In this document: positions 27,560 through 39,110 of the stretch, piece after piece
Position numbering within the stretch: position 1 is the stretch's first letter
Layout of the letters: every line of letters begins with the position of its first letter
From: an uncultured Bacteroidales bacterium
GTDB lineage: Bacteria; Bacteroidota; Bacteroidia; Bacteroidales; Paludibacteraceae
Length of the DNA stretch: 64,000 bases
NCBI GenBank assembly: GCA_902771935.1
Contig: CACXYM010000005.1
Span: forward strand, 62,001-126,000
Reading direction: 5' to 3'
Translations under genes and position numbers: made by a program
Notes under the pieces: generated by a model
Databases searched by the model: none
Told to the model about the DNA's origin: nothing
Seen by the model: the letters and a program-made list of their open reading frames with translations, nothing else

Positions 27560-28310
27560 ATTCTTTAGCTTCTTGTAAAATCTGTTTAACTTCGTTTAAT
27601 CTTAATTGGTTTGCGGCATCAGAGATCGCAATCTCTGGTTTTGGATGTACTTCGACGAATATGCCATCTACTCCGACAGCCAATGCTGCACGCAATAAAT
27701 ACGGGACCATCTCCCGATTACCACCTGTTATACCAGCTTGCGTGCTGGGTTGTTGTACGCTATGGGTCGCATCGAATATAACCGGGCAACCAAATTTGCG
27801 CATTTCCACGATTGATGACATGTCGACAACCAATCGTCCGTAGCCGAAAGATGATCCGCGTTCTGTGAGCCAGATGTTTTGGCTATCTCCACGTACAGCT
27901 GCAATTTTGTCAATACAACCTTTCATATCCCATGGTGCCATGAACTGACCCTTTTTAACGTTAATGGTACGCCCTGTTTCAGCTGCTGCTTGTAAAAGGT
28001 CCGTTTGGCGACTTAGAAAGGCAGGAATTTGCAAAACATCAGCCACTTCGGCGACCGGTTTGCATTGCCATGATTCATGCACATCCGTTAAAATAGGAAG
28101 CCGGAACTGTTTCTTCACTTCCTGAAGGATGCGTAATCCTTCTTCCATGCCAACACCGCGTTGACTATTGGAAGTACGGTTGGCCTTGTCGTACGAAGAC
28201 TTAAAATACAATTCAATCTTCAAGTCTTCGCAAATACGCTTAAGCGTTTCTGCTGTTTGAAAAACCATATCGCGATTTTCAATCGCACAGGGACCTGCTA
28301 TTAGGAACAT
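27537..28310 (-). CDS. kdsA: 3-deoxy-8-phosphooctulonate synthase
   Basis: 257 aa. Condenses arabinose-5-P with PEP to Kdo-8-P. Signatures: [10 protein letters not shown] at the start, [35 protein letters not shown] and [11 protein letters not shown]. Somewhat shorter than the E. coli enzyme (about 280 aa), as usual for Bacteroidota. Directly upstream of and overlapping kdsD in the gyrB operon. Confidence 0.96.
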   Translation of the reverse strand: MFLIAGPCAIENRDMVFQTAETLKRICEDLKIELYFKSSYDKANRTSNSQRGVGMEEGLRILQEVKKQFRLPILTDVHESWQCKPVAEVADVLQIPAFLSRQTDLLQAAAETGRTINVKKGQFMAPWDMKGCIDKIAAVRGDSQNIWLTERGSSFGYGRLVVDMSSIVEMRKFGCPVIFDATHSVQQPSTQAGITGGNREMVPYLLRAALAVGVDGIFVEVHPKPEIAISDAANQLRLNEVKQILQEAKEYDVFAKS

Positions 28311-28332
28311 GGCTACTCGGTTATACGATTAA

Positions 28333-29646
28333 TTAATCAACACTACGATAAACACGTACCCACTGCACTTTTAGTTTTCCAGCACCGCCTTTTTCTTTAG
28401 TCGGTAGCCAAGATTGTGCAAGGAAGAACATCGCTTCTTTTGGTAATTTATTTGGCATCCGCAGTAATTCCATGTTATTTACATACCAAATTAATTCGTC
28501 TTTGTTCCAACGGAAGGTATATACATAATACATGGAGCGCAGCATGCCTGTTAAGTCTGCCATTTTTGTTTGGTTACCATTAACAAGCCCCAATTGGTGA
28601 ATATCACCATTATAATGATATATAGCCACCATAGGGCTACCGCTCTTACCTGTTGACAATCCAAAGAAATGATGTGGTGTACCTTGACTACGTACCTTGG
28701 CCATAAACATACCGCTTTCTTGCGAGAAAGCATCTTTAGTATTCATCACGTCGGATGTATAGTCGAATACATGATTGACAAAGCCTTTCGTCTCATCCCA
28801 AGCAACGGCTTCTTTACTCTCTTCGTGTGTTTCCAAACTCATACGTCCATCTACAAAGAAGGTATTCTTTCCGTTGTTATATGCCTGGCGCTCTGAAACG
28901 CGAGAGTGGCCATCTTTGGCATTAGGATTAGCGTAGCCATAACCGGGCTTCCAGTTTTTGGAAGACGACATGTCATCATTGAATGATGGACGGAAGAGTT
29001 CTGCCCAGTCAATTTTCTCACTGCGTTGTGCGAAATAGAACTTGATGTCGTCCGAGTTTTGCAACTCTAAGAAACGTTGTTCGGTCTTATACTCTTCCGA
29101 GTGTTGCCAGCGTTTTGCATCTGCCCACAGAGCATGACGTTTTTGGAAGTCTTCAGTATTGATTTCCTTTTCCAGTTCTTCCATTTGACGCAATTCAGGA
29201 GAATTGAGCACTTTCTGGTAGTTCTTATAGAAAGCAGAGCGGTAAATCATGTTATACATGCGCAACTCGCTTGATTTAAGACGTTCCTTGATACTCATCA
29301 TCTTTTGGAAGTCTTCTGAATCACGGAATTTAAGGAAAGACTGGAAAGTGGAATTCTCCAGCGCATACTTGTATCCTTTCATACGCAATGTGGAAGAGAT
29401 ACGTTCAAAAGTGGTCATCTTGCGACCCTCTTCCGTATCTTTGTACTTACGTTCTGAAAGTACGCGCTTTGTCTCTTGGAACTTCGGACTTTCAACAATT
29501 TCCTTCAGTTTGAGATATTCAGCCAGTTCCGGCGATTTCTCAATTTGACGCCAGCGATTGACACGCTCTATCATGTCTTGAATAGACTTCTCAAATTGCT
29601 CTGTGGAGAGCATTTTTCCGGTTAATCTGGCAGTGAATAGATTCAT
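28333..29646 (-). CDS. 437-aa protein: helical S-x-x-F repeats plus GH16-like domain
   Basis: No signal peptide. Residues about 35-205 contain about ten short degenerate repeats, each beginning with a Ser and an aromatic or Leu three residues on (KSPELAEYL, ESPKFQETK, NSTFQSFLK, DSEDFQKMM, NSPELRQME, HSEEYKTEQ), predicted helical. Residues about 225-437 look like a concanavalin/GH16 jellyroll (YVYTFRWNKDELIWYVNN, VQWVRVYR at the end), but the catalytic ExDxxE motif is not present. I infer a non-catalytic, probably cytoplasmic binding protein. Lies 7 nt after the LOG gene and 23 nt before kdsA. Function unknown. Confidence 0.75.
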   Translation of the reverse strand: MNLFTARLTGKMLSTEQFEKSIQDMIERVNRWRQIEKSPELAEYLKLKEIVESPKFQETKRVLSERKYKDTEEGRKMTTFERISSTLRMKGYKYALENSTFQSFLKFRDSEDFQKMMSIKERLKSSELRMYNMIYRSAFYKNYQKVLNSPELRQMEELEKEINTEDFQKRHALWADAKRWQHSEEYKTEQRFLELQNSDDIKFYFAQRSEKIDWAELFRPSFNDDMSSSKNWKPGYGYANPNAKDGHSRVSERQAYNNGKNTFFVDGRMSLETHEESKEAVAWDETKGFVNHVFDYTSDVMNTKDAFSQESGMFMAKVRSQGTPHHFFGLSTGKSGSPMVAIYHYNGDIHQLGLVNGNQTKMADLTGMLRSMYYVYTFRWNKDELIWYVNNMELLRMPNKLPKEAMFFLAQSWLPTKEKGGAGKLKVQWVRVYRSVD

Positions 29647-29652
29647 ATGTGT

Positions 29653-30194
29653 TTATTTTTTAAGATTATTTATGCACGTATATATTTCGTCCAAGGTATT
29701 TACGAAAATCGGTTTATAGGCTTCTTGTTGTGGCAGGAAGTTTAATGCACGCATATGTTCAGCTTCAGCTTTAATACCTTCGTAAAAGCCCTTATAATTA
29801 AGAACGAAAACAGGTTTATTATGTTCCGATACAGTACCTGATGCAATGACATCGAACATCTCGTCCAGTGTGCCATAACTACCCGGTAAGCAAACAAAGC
29901 AATCCGCTATATTCTTCATTTTCTGCTTGCGTCTGCTCATGGTTGGCACTTTGTAAAGCTTATTGCAGTTGTTAGCAAGTCTTCCTGCCTGAATAACACG
30001 TTCCGGCACTACACCGATTATGTATCCGCCGGCAGCACGTACTGCATTGCTTATTCGCGTCATAAGTCCGCCTGTAGCGCCACCATAGACCAATGTGTGT
30101 CTATGCTGTGCCATCCAAGCACCGAGTGTATCGCCTAATTGCAGATACTCTTCTGGGATGATATCTTTTGCGCTGCAGTAAACGGCTATTTTCA

Positions 30195-30195
<1 letters not shown>
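29653..30195 (-). CDS. LOG-family nucleotide-glycosidase-like protein
   Basis: 180 aa. Rossmann-like LOG/TIGR00730 family, whose members cleave nucleoside monophosphates to base and ribose-5-P (cytokinin riboside 5'-monophosphate phosphoribohydrolase in plants). The first motif YGGATGGLM is intact; the PGGxGTxxE motif reads PGSYGTLDE, with Gly to Ser at the second Gly but the catalytic Glu and GT kept. Start overlaps the gyrB stop by one nt (TAATG). Confidence 0.88.
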
Positions 30196-32219
<2,024 letters not shown>

Positions 32220-32290
32220 TTATATAGTACTTTAAGTATATGCTCCCTTACGCGCAATGCACGCGCATATGCACGCGCACGTTATTCCAG
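32220..32290 (-). promoter_or_regulatory. gyrB leader with duplicated 11-bp motif
   Basis: Untranslated leader of about 70 nt. It holds two direct copies of ATGCACGCGCA (32257-32267 and 32269-32279 on plus), GC-rich in AT-rich surroundings and 12 bp apart. Confidence 0.4.
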
Positions 32291-32294
32291 GCCG

Positions 32295-32326
32295 CAAAGG
32301 TACAAATATTATTTTATATGAGCAAA
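32295..32326 (-). promoter_or_regulatory. Promoter for the gyrB operon
   Basis: Minus strand: -33 TTTG 32323-32326, -7 TACCTTTG 32295-32302, spacer 20 bp. Confidence 0.78.
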
Positions 32327-32396
32327 TAAATCTTGCATTTTTTTTCATTTTGCAAGATTTTTCGCGCAATTTTGTTATTTTTCTATGAAAAATAGC

Positions 32397-33722
32397 TTAT
32401 TCGACCACTTCGCCTTTGAGTGTCGCGGCTGATGCTGAGGTTATCCTGATGTTAACCAGTTCTCCGATATGTCTGCCCTCGCGTGGGAAAATAACAGTTT
32501 TGTATTGAGAAGTACGACCGAACATCTCGTCTTTGCTTCGCTTGGAATACCCTTCGACTAATACTTCTCGCGTTTTACCAATTTCGCGTTGGTTGGAAGC
32601 GAGTGACAATTCGTTTTGCAGAGCGATTATTTCGTTCAAGCGGCGTACTTTTTCTGCTTCGGATATATTATCGGGTAGGAATCGTGAAGCGAATGTCCCC
32701 GGCCTTTCGCTATATTTGAACATGAAGGCAGTGTCAAAGCCTACTTCGCGCATGAGACTAAGAGTCTGTGCGTGGTCTTCAAGCGTCTCATCGTGAAAAC
32801 CGCAGAAGACATCTGTGCCAATAGCGGCATCGGGTACAATACGTCGTATAGCTGCTATTCTGTCCAGATACCATTCGCGCGTATATTTTCGGTTCATAGA
32901 CTTGAGAATGGCATTAGAACCGCTTTGTACGGGTAGGTGGATGAACTTGCATATATTGTTGTGTGCAGCTATTACTTCGAGTGTCTTGTCTGACATATCT
33001 TTCGGATGAGATGTGGTGAAGCGGATGCGCATATCAGGCACTGTTTTTGCTACAATTGCCAAGAGATGCGGGAAATCAATAGGCTCACTACTTCCATCTG
33101 CAGGCTGATAATTATAGGAATTGACATTCTGCCCGAGGAGCGTCACTTCCTTATATCCTTTGGCCTGTAAGTCCTTGACTTCTTGTAGGATAGATTCTAC
33201 ATCGCGGCTTCTTTCTCGACCGCGAGTGTAAGGGACAACGCAGTACGAGCAGAAGTTATTGCATCCTCGCATGATACTCACAAAACCGGAGATTGTTTTG
33301 CCTATACGAGCCGGTATAATGTCACGATATGTCTCAGTGGTACTGAGTTCAACGTTGAGGGCTTTGTGCCCTTGCAAGCATTGTGCCAGCAGGTTCGGTA
33401 TGTCCAAGTACGCATCTGGTCCTGCCACAAAATTAACCCCAAACGCGTCAATCAGTTCCTGCCCCATTCGTTCAGCCATACATCCGATGACACCAATAAT
33501 AGCTTTGCGTTTTTGTTTGGTCAGCAGTGCTTTTATTTCTTGGAGGCGATGTTGTACGGTCTCTTCGGCCTTTTCGCGAATAGAACAGGTGTTTAAGATG
33601 AGTATTTCCGCCTCATCTGGATGATCCGTCATCTCAGCATCCGTTGTCTGCATGATAGCAGCAACAACCTCGCTATCTGCGACGTTCATTTGGCAACCAT
33701 ATGTCTCGATGTAGAACTTCAC
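32397..33722 (-). CDS. miaB: tRNA-2-methylthio-N6-dimethylallyladenosine synthase MiaB
   Basis: 441 aa. Radical SAM methylthiotransferase acting on i6A37 of tRNA. Domains: UPF0004 (MKFYIETYGCQMNVADSE, with cluster Cys in LNTCSIREKA and VIGCMAER), radical SAM with the CNNFCSYCVVPYTRG triad, and a C-terminal TRAM domain (about 375-440). The full set of six cluster cysteines is present. ATG overlaps the stop of the reductase/GltD fusion gene as ATGA. Confidence 0.96.
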   Translation of the reverse strand: MKFYIETYGCQMNVADSEVVAAIMQTTDAEMTDHPDEAEILILNTCSIREKAEETVQHRLQEIKALLTKQKRKAIIGVIGCMAERMGQELIDAFGVNFVAGPDAYLDIPNLLAQCLQGHKALNVELSTTETYRDIIPARIGKTISGFVSIMRGCNNFCSYCVVPYTRGRERSRDVESILQEVKDLQAKGYKEVTLLGQNVNSYNYQPADGSSEPIDFPHLLAIVAKTVPDMRIRFTTSHPKDMSDKTLEVIAAHNNICKFIHLPVQSGSNAILKSMNRKYTREWYLDRIAAIRRIVPDAAIGTDVFCGFHDETLEDHAQTLSLMREVGFDTAFMFKYSERPGTFASRFLPDNISEAEKVRRLNEIIALQNELSLASNQREIGKTREVLVEGYSKRSKDEMFGRTSQYKTVIFPREGRHIGELVNIRITSASAATLKGEVVE

Positions 33723-36010
33723 TTTATGGAAAGGTATTCGTGCATAGCCGCTGCGGCTTTGCGTCCGTCAGACATCGCAAGAATGACCGTTGCGCCACCA
33801 CGCACGATGTCTCCGCCCGCGAAGATGGTAGGTATATTGGATTGCATAGATCCTTCGCCCACTACAATTGTACCTTTCTTGGAAATCTCGAGTCCTTCTA
33901 CTGAACGCGGAATAAGTGGGTTGGGGCTAACACCCACAGCAACAATAACCAGATCAACAGGAATGGTAATTGTTTTGCCTTCTACAGGTACGGGGCTTCG
34001 ACGTCCGCTTTCATCAGGTTCGCCTAATTCCATGACTTGCAGTACTGCTTCTTTGACACGTCCGTTCTCGTCTGCATGATACTCAATCGGGTTATGGAGA
34101 GTCATAAACTCAATACCTTCTTCTTTAGCGTGACGCACTTCTTCGATACGTGCGGGCATCTCATCTTCAGAACGGCGGTAAACGATAGTTGCATGCTCAG
34201 CGCCTAAGCGTTTGGCTGTACGGACAGCATCCATAGCAGTGTTTCCTCCACCGACAACAATGACGTTTTTGCCGTAAAGCAGTGGTGTGTCGGTTGCTTT
34301 ATTAGATGCATCCATGAGATTAACGCGTGTGAGGTATTCATTGCATGAGAGTACGCCGTTTAGGTTCTCGCCGGGTATGTTCATGAAACGTGGCAAGCCG
34401 GCGCCGGAACCGACGAAGATTGCGGCATAACCTTGCTTTTGTAGGTCTTCAATGGTGATGGTTTTTCCGATAATTGTATCTTTACAGAACTCAACGCCTA
34501 ATGCGCGCAATCCGTCTATCTCTTTGTCCACTATGCGATTAGGCAGACGGAATTCAGGAATACCATATTTGAGCACACCGCCTATTTCGTGCAAAGCTTC
34601 AAAGACGGTCACTTGATAACCATATTTAGCCATATCGCCGGCAAAAGTTAGTCCGGCAGGACCGGAACCTACAACTGCCACTTTTATGGCGGATGCTTGT
34701 TGTTTGTTACTTGGCGTTTTGGGAGTCGCATTATCTGCCACGAAACGCTCAAGGTAACCGATAGCGACGGGCTTGGAGTTCATCTTGAGATGTATACATT
34801 GTGCCTCGCATTGTTTTTCTTGCGGACAGACACGACCGCAGACAGCAGGCAGCGAACTACTCTGGCTGATTACATCGTAAGCGCCTTGGATATCACCGGC
34901 TTCGATATGCTTAATGAAGGACGGAATATCAATATTGACCGGACAACCTTGCACGCAGCCCGGATTCTTGCAGTTAAGACAACGATGGCTCTCTGTAATG
35001 GCCTGCTCAAAGGTAAGACCTTGGTTCACTTCTTCATGCAGGCTCTTAACCCGTATCTCAGGTGCCAGTTCAGGCATTTGCACACGAGGAATAGCTACGC
35101 GGTCTTTTGGCTTTCCATCAAATGGTTCAACGATTCCATATACTGGCTTCGCAGGGTCAACAAAAATAGTATGTTGTATGTTTTTCTCACCACCGTTTAG
35201 GTACTTTTCGTATGCGGCCGTTTCTTCGGCTTTGTAGGAACGGAGCCTAGACATCATTTCGTCCCAATCGACTTGATGTGCATCAAACTCAGGACCATCA
35301 ACACAAACGAAGCGTGTTTTTCCTCCCACAGACACGCGGCACGCTCCACACATACCTGTTCCGTCCACCATAATGGTATTGAGACTTGCTTCGGTGGGGA
35401 TGTTGTATTTCGCGGTAGTAAGCGCTACGAATTTCATCATTATTGCGGGTCCGATGGTAACGCATTTATTGACGGTCTCACGTTGTATCACTTGCTCTAC
35501 ACCAAGAGTTACAACCCCTTTTTGTCCCATGGATCCATCGTCTGTCATGACGATAAGTTCATCGGAGTATCTAGCCAATTCTTCCTTCAAAATAATGAGG
35601 TCTTTGTTGCGGGCTGCAAGTACCGTGATGACGCGGTTTCCGGCAGCTTTCATCGCCTGAGCAATAGGCAAAGTAGGTGCAGCACCAACGCCACCGCACG
35701 CCAGAACAACGGTTCCGTAGTTACGGATATCTGTGGCTTTTCCGAGTGGTCCAACGAGGTCAGCGAGTTCGTCACCTACGTTAAGCGCGCAGAGTTTCGC
35801 CGATGACACGCCGATACGTTGTACGACAAGGCTGATAGTGCCTTTTTCAATGTCTGCATCACTGATAGTCAGCGGCATACGCTCGGAGTTTTTGTCCACA
35901 CGAACGATAACGAAATGTCCGGCTCGGCGGCTTTTCGCAATAAGCGGAGCTTCTACAACCAACTCGGCCACATTGTCCGAGAAGAAACGTTTGCTAATGA
36001 TTTTATTCAT
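33719..36010 (-). CDS. Ferredoxin-NADP reductase fused to GltD-like oxidoreductase subunit
   Basis: 763 aa. The N-terminal third (about 1-290) is a PyrK/NfnA-like ferredoxin-NADP reductase with FAD and NAD sites (RMPLTISDAD, VLACGGVGAAPTLPIA) and a Cys cluster (GTGMCGACRVSVGG). The rest is glutamate synthase small-subunit/NfnB-like: two Fe4S4 motifs (CLNCKNPGCVQGCP, CGRVCPQEKQCEAQC), FAD GSGPAGLTFAGDMA and NADPH VVGGGNTAMDA. The halves correspond to the subunits of NADH-dependent reduced ferredoxin:NADP oxidoreductase, so electron bifurcation is possible; glutamate synthesis would need a large subunit not present here. Confidence 0.88.
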   Translation of the reverse strand: MNKIISKRFFSDNVAELVVEAPLIAKSRRAGHFVIVRVDKNSERMPLTISDADIEKGTISLVVQRIGVSSAKLCALNVGDELADLVGPLGKATDIRNYGTVVLACGGVGAAPTLPIAQAMKAAGNRVITVLAARNKDLIILKEELARYSDELIVMTDDGSMGQKGVVTLGVEQVIQRETVNKCVTIGPAIMMKFVALTTAKYNIPTEASLNTIMVDGTGMCGACRVSVGGKTRFVCVDGPEFDAHQVDWDEMMSRLRSYKAEETAAYEKYLNGGEKNIQHTIFVDPAKPVYGIVEPFDGKPKDRVAIPRVQMPELAPEIRVKSLHEEVNQGLTFEQAITESHRCLNCKNPGCVQGCPVNIDIPSFIKHIEAGDIQGAYDVISQSSSLPAVCGRVCPQEKQCEAQCIHLKMNSKPVAIGYLERFVADNATPKTPSNKQQASAIKVAVVGSGPAGLTFAGDMAKYGYQVTVFEALHEIGGVLKYGIPEFRLPNRIVDKEIDGLRALGVEFCKDTIIGKTITIEDLQKQGYAAIFVGSGAGLPRFMNIPGENLNGVLSCNEYLTRVNLMDASNKATDTPLLYGKNVIVVGGGNTAMDAVRTAKRLGAEHATIVYRRSEDEMPARIEEVRHAKEEGIEFMTLHNPIEYHADENGRVKEAVLQVMELGEPDESGRRSPVPVEGKTITIPVDLVIVAVGVSPNPLIPRSVEGLEISKKGTIVVGEGSMQSNIPTIFAGGDIVRGGATVILAMSDGRKAAAAMHEYLSIK

Positions 36011-36041
36011 CTGTTTGTTTGTGTTTGCGCAAAAAATCGCG

Positions 36042-36073
36042 CAAAGGTACTATTTTTTTTGCATATATGCAAA
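36042..36073 (-). promoter_or_regulatory. Promoter for the reductase/GltD fusion-miaB
   Basis: Minus strand: -33 TTTG 36070-36073, -7 TACCTTTG 36042-36049, spacer 20 bp. Back to back with the pfkB promoter, 5 bp between -33 boxes. Confidence 0.78.
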
Positions 36074-36078
36074 TTATT

Positions 36079-36110
36079 TTTGTGTAATTTGGAAAAATAG
36101 TGTATCTTTG
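36079..36110 (+). promoter_or_regulatory. Promoter for the PfkB-family kinase
   Basis: -33 TTTG 36079-36082, -7 TATCTTTG 36103-36110, spacer 20 bp. Confidence 0.78.
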
Positions 36111-36137
36111 CAGCCCAAAATGTGAAAAAAGACTTAT

Positions 36138-37067
36138 ATGGCAAATGAATCGGGTAAGGTTTTCGGTATTGGCGAAACCGTATATGACATCATATTCAAG
36201 GATAATCAGCCTCAGCGGGCGGTTCCGGGCGGTTCTACTTTTAATGCTTTAGTGTCACTTGGCCGCTTAGGCGTACCATGTAGTATGGTGACGGAAGTTG
36301 GGGATGACCGCGTAGCGGACATCATCTATAAGTATTTGAAAGACAATGGGGTAGATACGCAGTATGTCTGCCGTCATAAAGGAACGAAATCGCATCTCTC
36401 GTTAGCTTTCTTGGACGAGAAGAATGATGCGGACTACACCTTTTATAAAGATTACGCGCGTGTACGCGTAGAGAGTCCTGAGTTGGGCATCGGGGAATCG
36501 GACTTCGTCTTGTTTGGTTCGTACTTCGCCATTAATCCTGCGATTCGACCGTATGTGAAGAAGATGTTACGCCAAGCTTATGAAGCTGGTGCGTATCTGT
36601 ACTATGATTTGAATTTCCGTTCTTCGCATATCCACGAGATTCCTGAGATTATTGGCAGTATTGAGGAAAATATGCGTATGTCGAGTGTTGTGCGCGGCTC
36701 GTTGGATGATTTCATGTGTCTGTACGGAATAGATGATGTGGAAACTATTTATGTTAAGCATATCAAGCCGCATTGTTCGAACTTTATCTGTACGAATGGC
36801 AGTAAAGAGATTTACTTGCGCACGTCTTCGATTAAGGCAACATTCCCCGTGGAGCAGATAGAGACGGTCAGCACAATTGGAGCGGGCGATAATTTCAATG
36901 CAGGCTTTATCTATGCTTTGCGCCGTATGGCAGGGAGGACACTACAAACCCTGTCCTTGGATGATTGGACAGGGCTTATAGATACCGGTCAGTTATTCGC
37001 ACAGGATGTGTGCCGTCGGTTTAGTAATTCTATTTCTAATGAGTTGGTTCGCCGTTTAGCGGATTAG
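36138..37067 (+). CDS. PfkB-family sugar kinase
   Basis: 309 aa. Ribokinase fold, probably a fructokinase-like enzyme, though the substrate cannot be read from sequence. N-terminal FGIGETVYDII, PGGSTFNALVSLGRLG (first PfkB signature) and the ATP/anion-hole motif STIGAGDNFNAGFIYAL with the catalytic Asp. Single gene with its own promoter; its stop overlaps the convergent deoC stop by 4 nt. Confidence 0.87.
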   Translation: MANESGKVFGIGETVYDIIFKDNQPQRAVPGGSTFNALVSLGRLGVPCSMVTEVGDDRVADIIYKYLKDNGVDTQYVCRHKGTKSHLSLAFLDEKNDADYTFYKDYARVRVESPELGIGESDFVLFGSYFAINPAIRPYVKKMLRQAYEAGAYLYYDLNFRSSHIHEIPEIIGSIEENMRMSSVVRGSLDDFMCLYGIDDVETIYVKHIKPHCSNFICTNGSKEIYLRTSSIKATFPVEQIETVSTIGAGDNFNAGFIYALRRMAGRTLQTLSLDDWTGLIDTGQLFAQDVCRRFSNSISNELVRRLAD

Positions 37068-37945
37068 AAGTATTTAACTTCTTTACCAACTATGCTTGAG
37101 AGCAGGTTGTTAGCCAGACGACTTGCACCGAAACGGAATGACTCGTTATTGAGCCAGTCTTCTCCGAGGATTTCCTTCACGAGCGTGAAGTGTTGTACAG
37201 CCTCTTCGGTTGTGCTGACGCCACCTGCAGGTTTATAGCAGATTTTAGCGCCGGTTTTCTCTTTCCATGCCTTAATAGCGTTGCACATGATATAGGTAGC
37301 CTCGGGAGTAGCATTAACAGCAATCTTACCGGTTGAAGTTTTGATAAAGTCAGCGCCTGCAGCGATAGAAAGAATAGAAGCTTTCCAGATGTTCTCTGCC
37401 GTTTTGAGCATTCCGGTTTCAAGAATCACTTTGAGGTGATGTTGTCCGCAAACTGCTTTGAGTTCTGCGATTTCATCGAAACACTCTTGGAGACGTCCTT
37501 CGAGGAATTTACCTACTGAAAGCACAATGTCAATCTCGGTTGCACCAGCCTTAAGAGCCAAAGCCGTTTCAGCTACTTTCACTTCAAGGAAACTCTGTGA
37601 AGATGGGAATACGCCGGTTACGCAGGCAATATTGAATTTTGGGTCTTTGAGCGCTTTGCGTACGTACTCCACCATAGCAGGATAAACGCAGATAGCAGCT
37701 ACGTTAGGCACGCCCGGATAGTTCTTGTCAAGCTCATTTACCGCTTTTGCCATTCCTTCCACCTTCGCGATAGTGTCATCGGCGCTGAGTGTCGTCAGAT
37801 CAATTTGATGCAAGCACTCTTTCCATACTTCGACATTATTGTTCTCTGCGAAGTGTTTCTTAAGGATTTCATCAACGTTAGCTTTAACTTGCTCGTCGGT
37901 AAATGGGCACGGATACTGTGCAAATAGTTCTTGAAATTTGTCCAT
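37064..37945 (-). CDS. deoC: Deoxyribose-phosphate aldolase
   Basis: 293 aa. Splits deoxyribose-5-P into glyceraldehyde-3-P and acetaldehyde in nucleoside catabolism. Class I aldolase with AGADFIKTSTGK (Schiff-base Lys) and GATEIDIVLS; the second catalytic Lys is in ICYKPAGGV. The frame extends 76 codons further into psd, but MDKFQELFAQY at 37945 follows the psd stop by 19 nt and is the natural start. Last gene of the pyrE operon. Confidence 0.94.
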   Translation of the reverse strand: MDKFQELFAQYPCPFTDEQVKANVDEILKKHFAENNNVEVWKECLHQIDLTTLSADDTIAKVEGMAKAVNELDKNYPGVPNVAAICVYPAMVEYVRKALKDPKFNIACVTGVFPSSQSFLEVKVAETALALKAGATEIDIVLSVGKFLEGRLQECFDEIAELKAVCGQHHLKVILETGMLKTAENIWKASILSIAAGADFIKTSTGKIAVNATPEATYIMCNAIKAWKEKTGAKICYKPAGGVSTTEEAVQHFTLVKEILGEDWLNNESFRFGASRLANNLLSSIVGKEVKYF

Positions 37946-37964
37946 AGTAGTGATATTTTTAAGG

Positions 37965-38681
37965 TTAAACTTTTGCTTTTTTAGTTGTGGTTTTGCGTTT
38001 GGTCTTTTCTTCTGCATCAGCGAGACGACCGAGAATGGTTTCGTTGCCACGAACATGATCGCCAACTTCAATGAACATTTCGGTATCAAGTGGGAGATAC
38101 ATATCCACGCGCGAACCGAATTTAATAAATCCCATATGATGGTTACGTTGGGATTTATTGCCCGCTTTGGCATACGTAACGATGCGTCGTGCCATCGCGC
38201 CGGCTATCTGTCTGACAGCAATTTGCACTTTGGAAGGAGTCTCTATCACAACCAGAGAACGTTCGTTTTCCGTTGATGATTTAGGCAACCATGCGCCTTT
38301 GTGACGACCTTTCTGGTGCTGGCTGACCAAGATATTACCCTCAATAGGATACCAATTGGCATGAACGTTGAAAGGCGACATGAAGATTGAAACTTGCAGT
38401 TTCTCCTCATGAAAATACTCGTTCTCTTTCGTTGGTTCAATAACAACAACTCGTCCGTCAGCAGGAGCAATGAGGAAGTTCGGGTCATCTACTTCCAGCA
38501 CGCGAATAGGGTTGCGGAAGAAGTAGGTGACAAACACAAGCAGAGTCGCCGCAATGAACAGTGTTACTGCAAACACCCAATGAGGCCAATAAATGAAGAC
38601 TGGGATGTTGATTGCAAACAAGATGAGCACTAATCCGATAATGATATTTCTACCCTCTCGGTGAATACGTGGTTTTTTCAT
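37965..38681 (-). CDS. psd: Phosphatidylserine decarboxylase
   Basis: 238 aa. Makes phosphatidylethanolamine at the inner membrane. Two N-terminal membrane helices (about 12-55), then the decarboxylase domain with FRNPIR, APADGRV and MSPFNVHANW. The self-cleavage site is the FGS of MGFIKFGSRVD (pyruvoyl formed from the Ser), the short-form Psd type. ATG 38681 overlaps the upstream stop as ATGA. The C-terminal KTKRKTTTKKAK tail is unusually basic. Confidence 0.93.
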   Translation of the reverse strand: MKKPRIHREGRNIIIGLVLILFAINIPVFIYWPHWVFAVTLFIAATLLVFVTYFFRNPIRVLEVDDPNFLIAPADGRVVVIEPTKENEYFHEEKLQVSIFMSPFNVHANWYPIEGNILVSQHQKGRHKGAWLPKSSTENERSLVVIETPSKVQIAVRQIAGAMARRIVTYAKAGNKSQRNHHMGFIKFGSRVDMYLPLDTEMFIEVGDHVRGNETILGRLADAEEKTKRKTTTKKAKV

Positions 38682-39109
38682 GACCAATTAGTATATGGGA
38701 ATTGAGTTAACATTACAGCGGCATCGTCGATGCCTTGTTGTAGCTTTTTTTCTATCATCATACGGAAGAAAACCGGAATATCGGCTTTGACTGTTAGTTT
38801 AACGCGAGTGTCGTTTGGAGCTACTTCTTTGAGTTGAATCCAAAAGTTGGCTGCCATCGGCATGTTATCCAAGCCGAACTTGATGGTATCATTTTCCACC
38901 TTGTCCACGATGCGAATGGCAATCTTTTGCGCCAAACCATCCACCTTGAACTTAACCGTATCTTCTGTAATCTCCATTTCCTGCACTTTGTCGGCGGGAA
39001 TAAGTTCACGCACGCGTTCCAAGTTCTTCAGGTTACTGAGTACTGGGAAAACTTTGTCAACCGGAGCAGGTATGGATTGTATTTTACTTTCGTATTTCTG
39101 TTCGGACAT
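38678..39109 (-). CDS. SRPBCC/START-fold protein
   Basis: 143 aa. Single helix-grip (polyketide-cyclase/START-like) domain: KYESKIQSIPAPVDKVFPVLSNLKNL at the start and a final amphipathic helix. Such domains bind hydrophobic ligands; no enzymatic residues are recognisable. The placement between pyrE and psd and overlap with psd by ATGA point to a shared transcript; a lipid-related role would be a guess. MSEQKYES at 39109 is chosen over an earlier ATG that lies inside the pyrE end. Confidence 0.8.
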   Translation of the reverse strand: MSEQKYESKIQSIPAPVDKVFPVLSNLKNLERVRELIPADKVQEMEITEDTVKFKVDGLAQKIAIRIVDKVENDTIKFGLDNMPMAANFWIQLKEVAPNDTRVKLTVKADIPVFFRMMIEKKLQQGIDDAAVMLTQFPYTNWS

Positions 39110-39110
39110 T

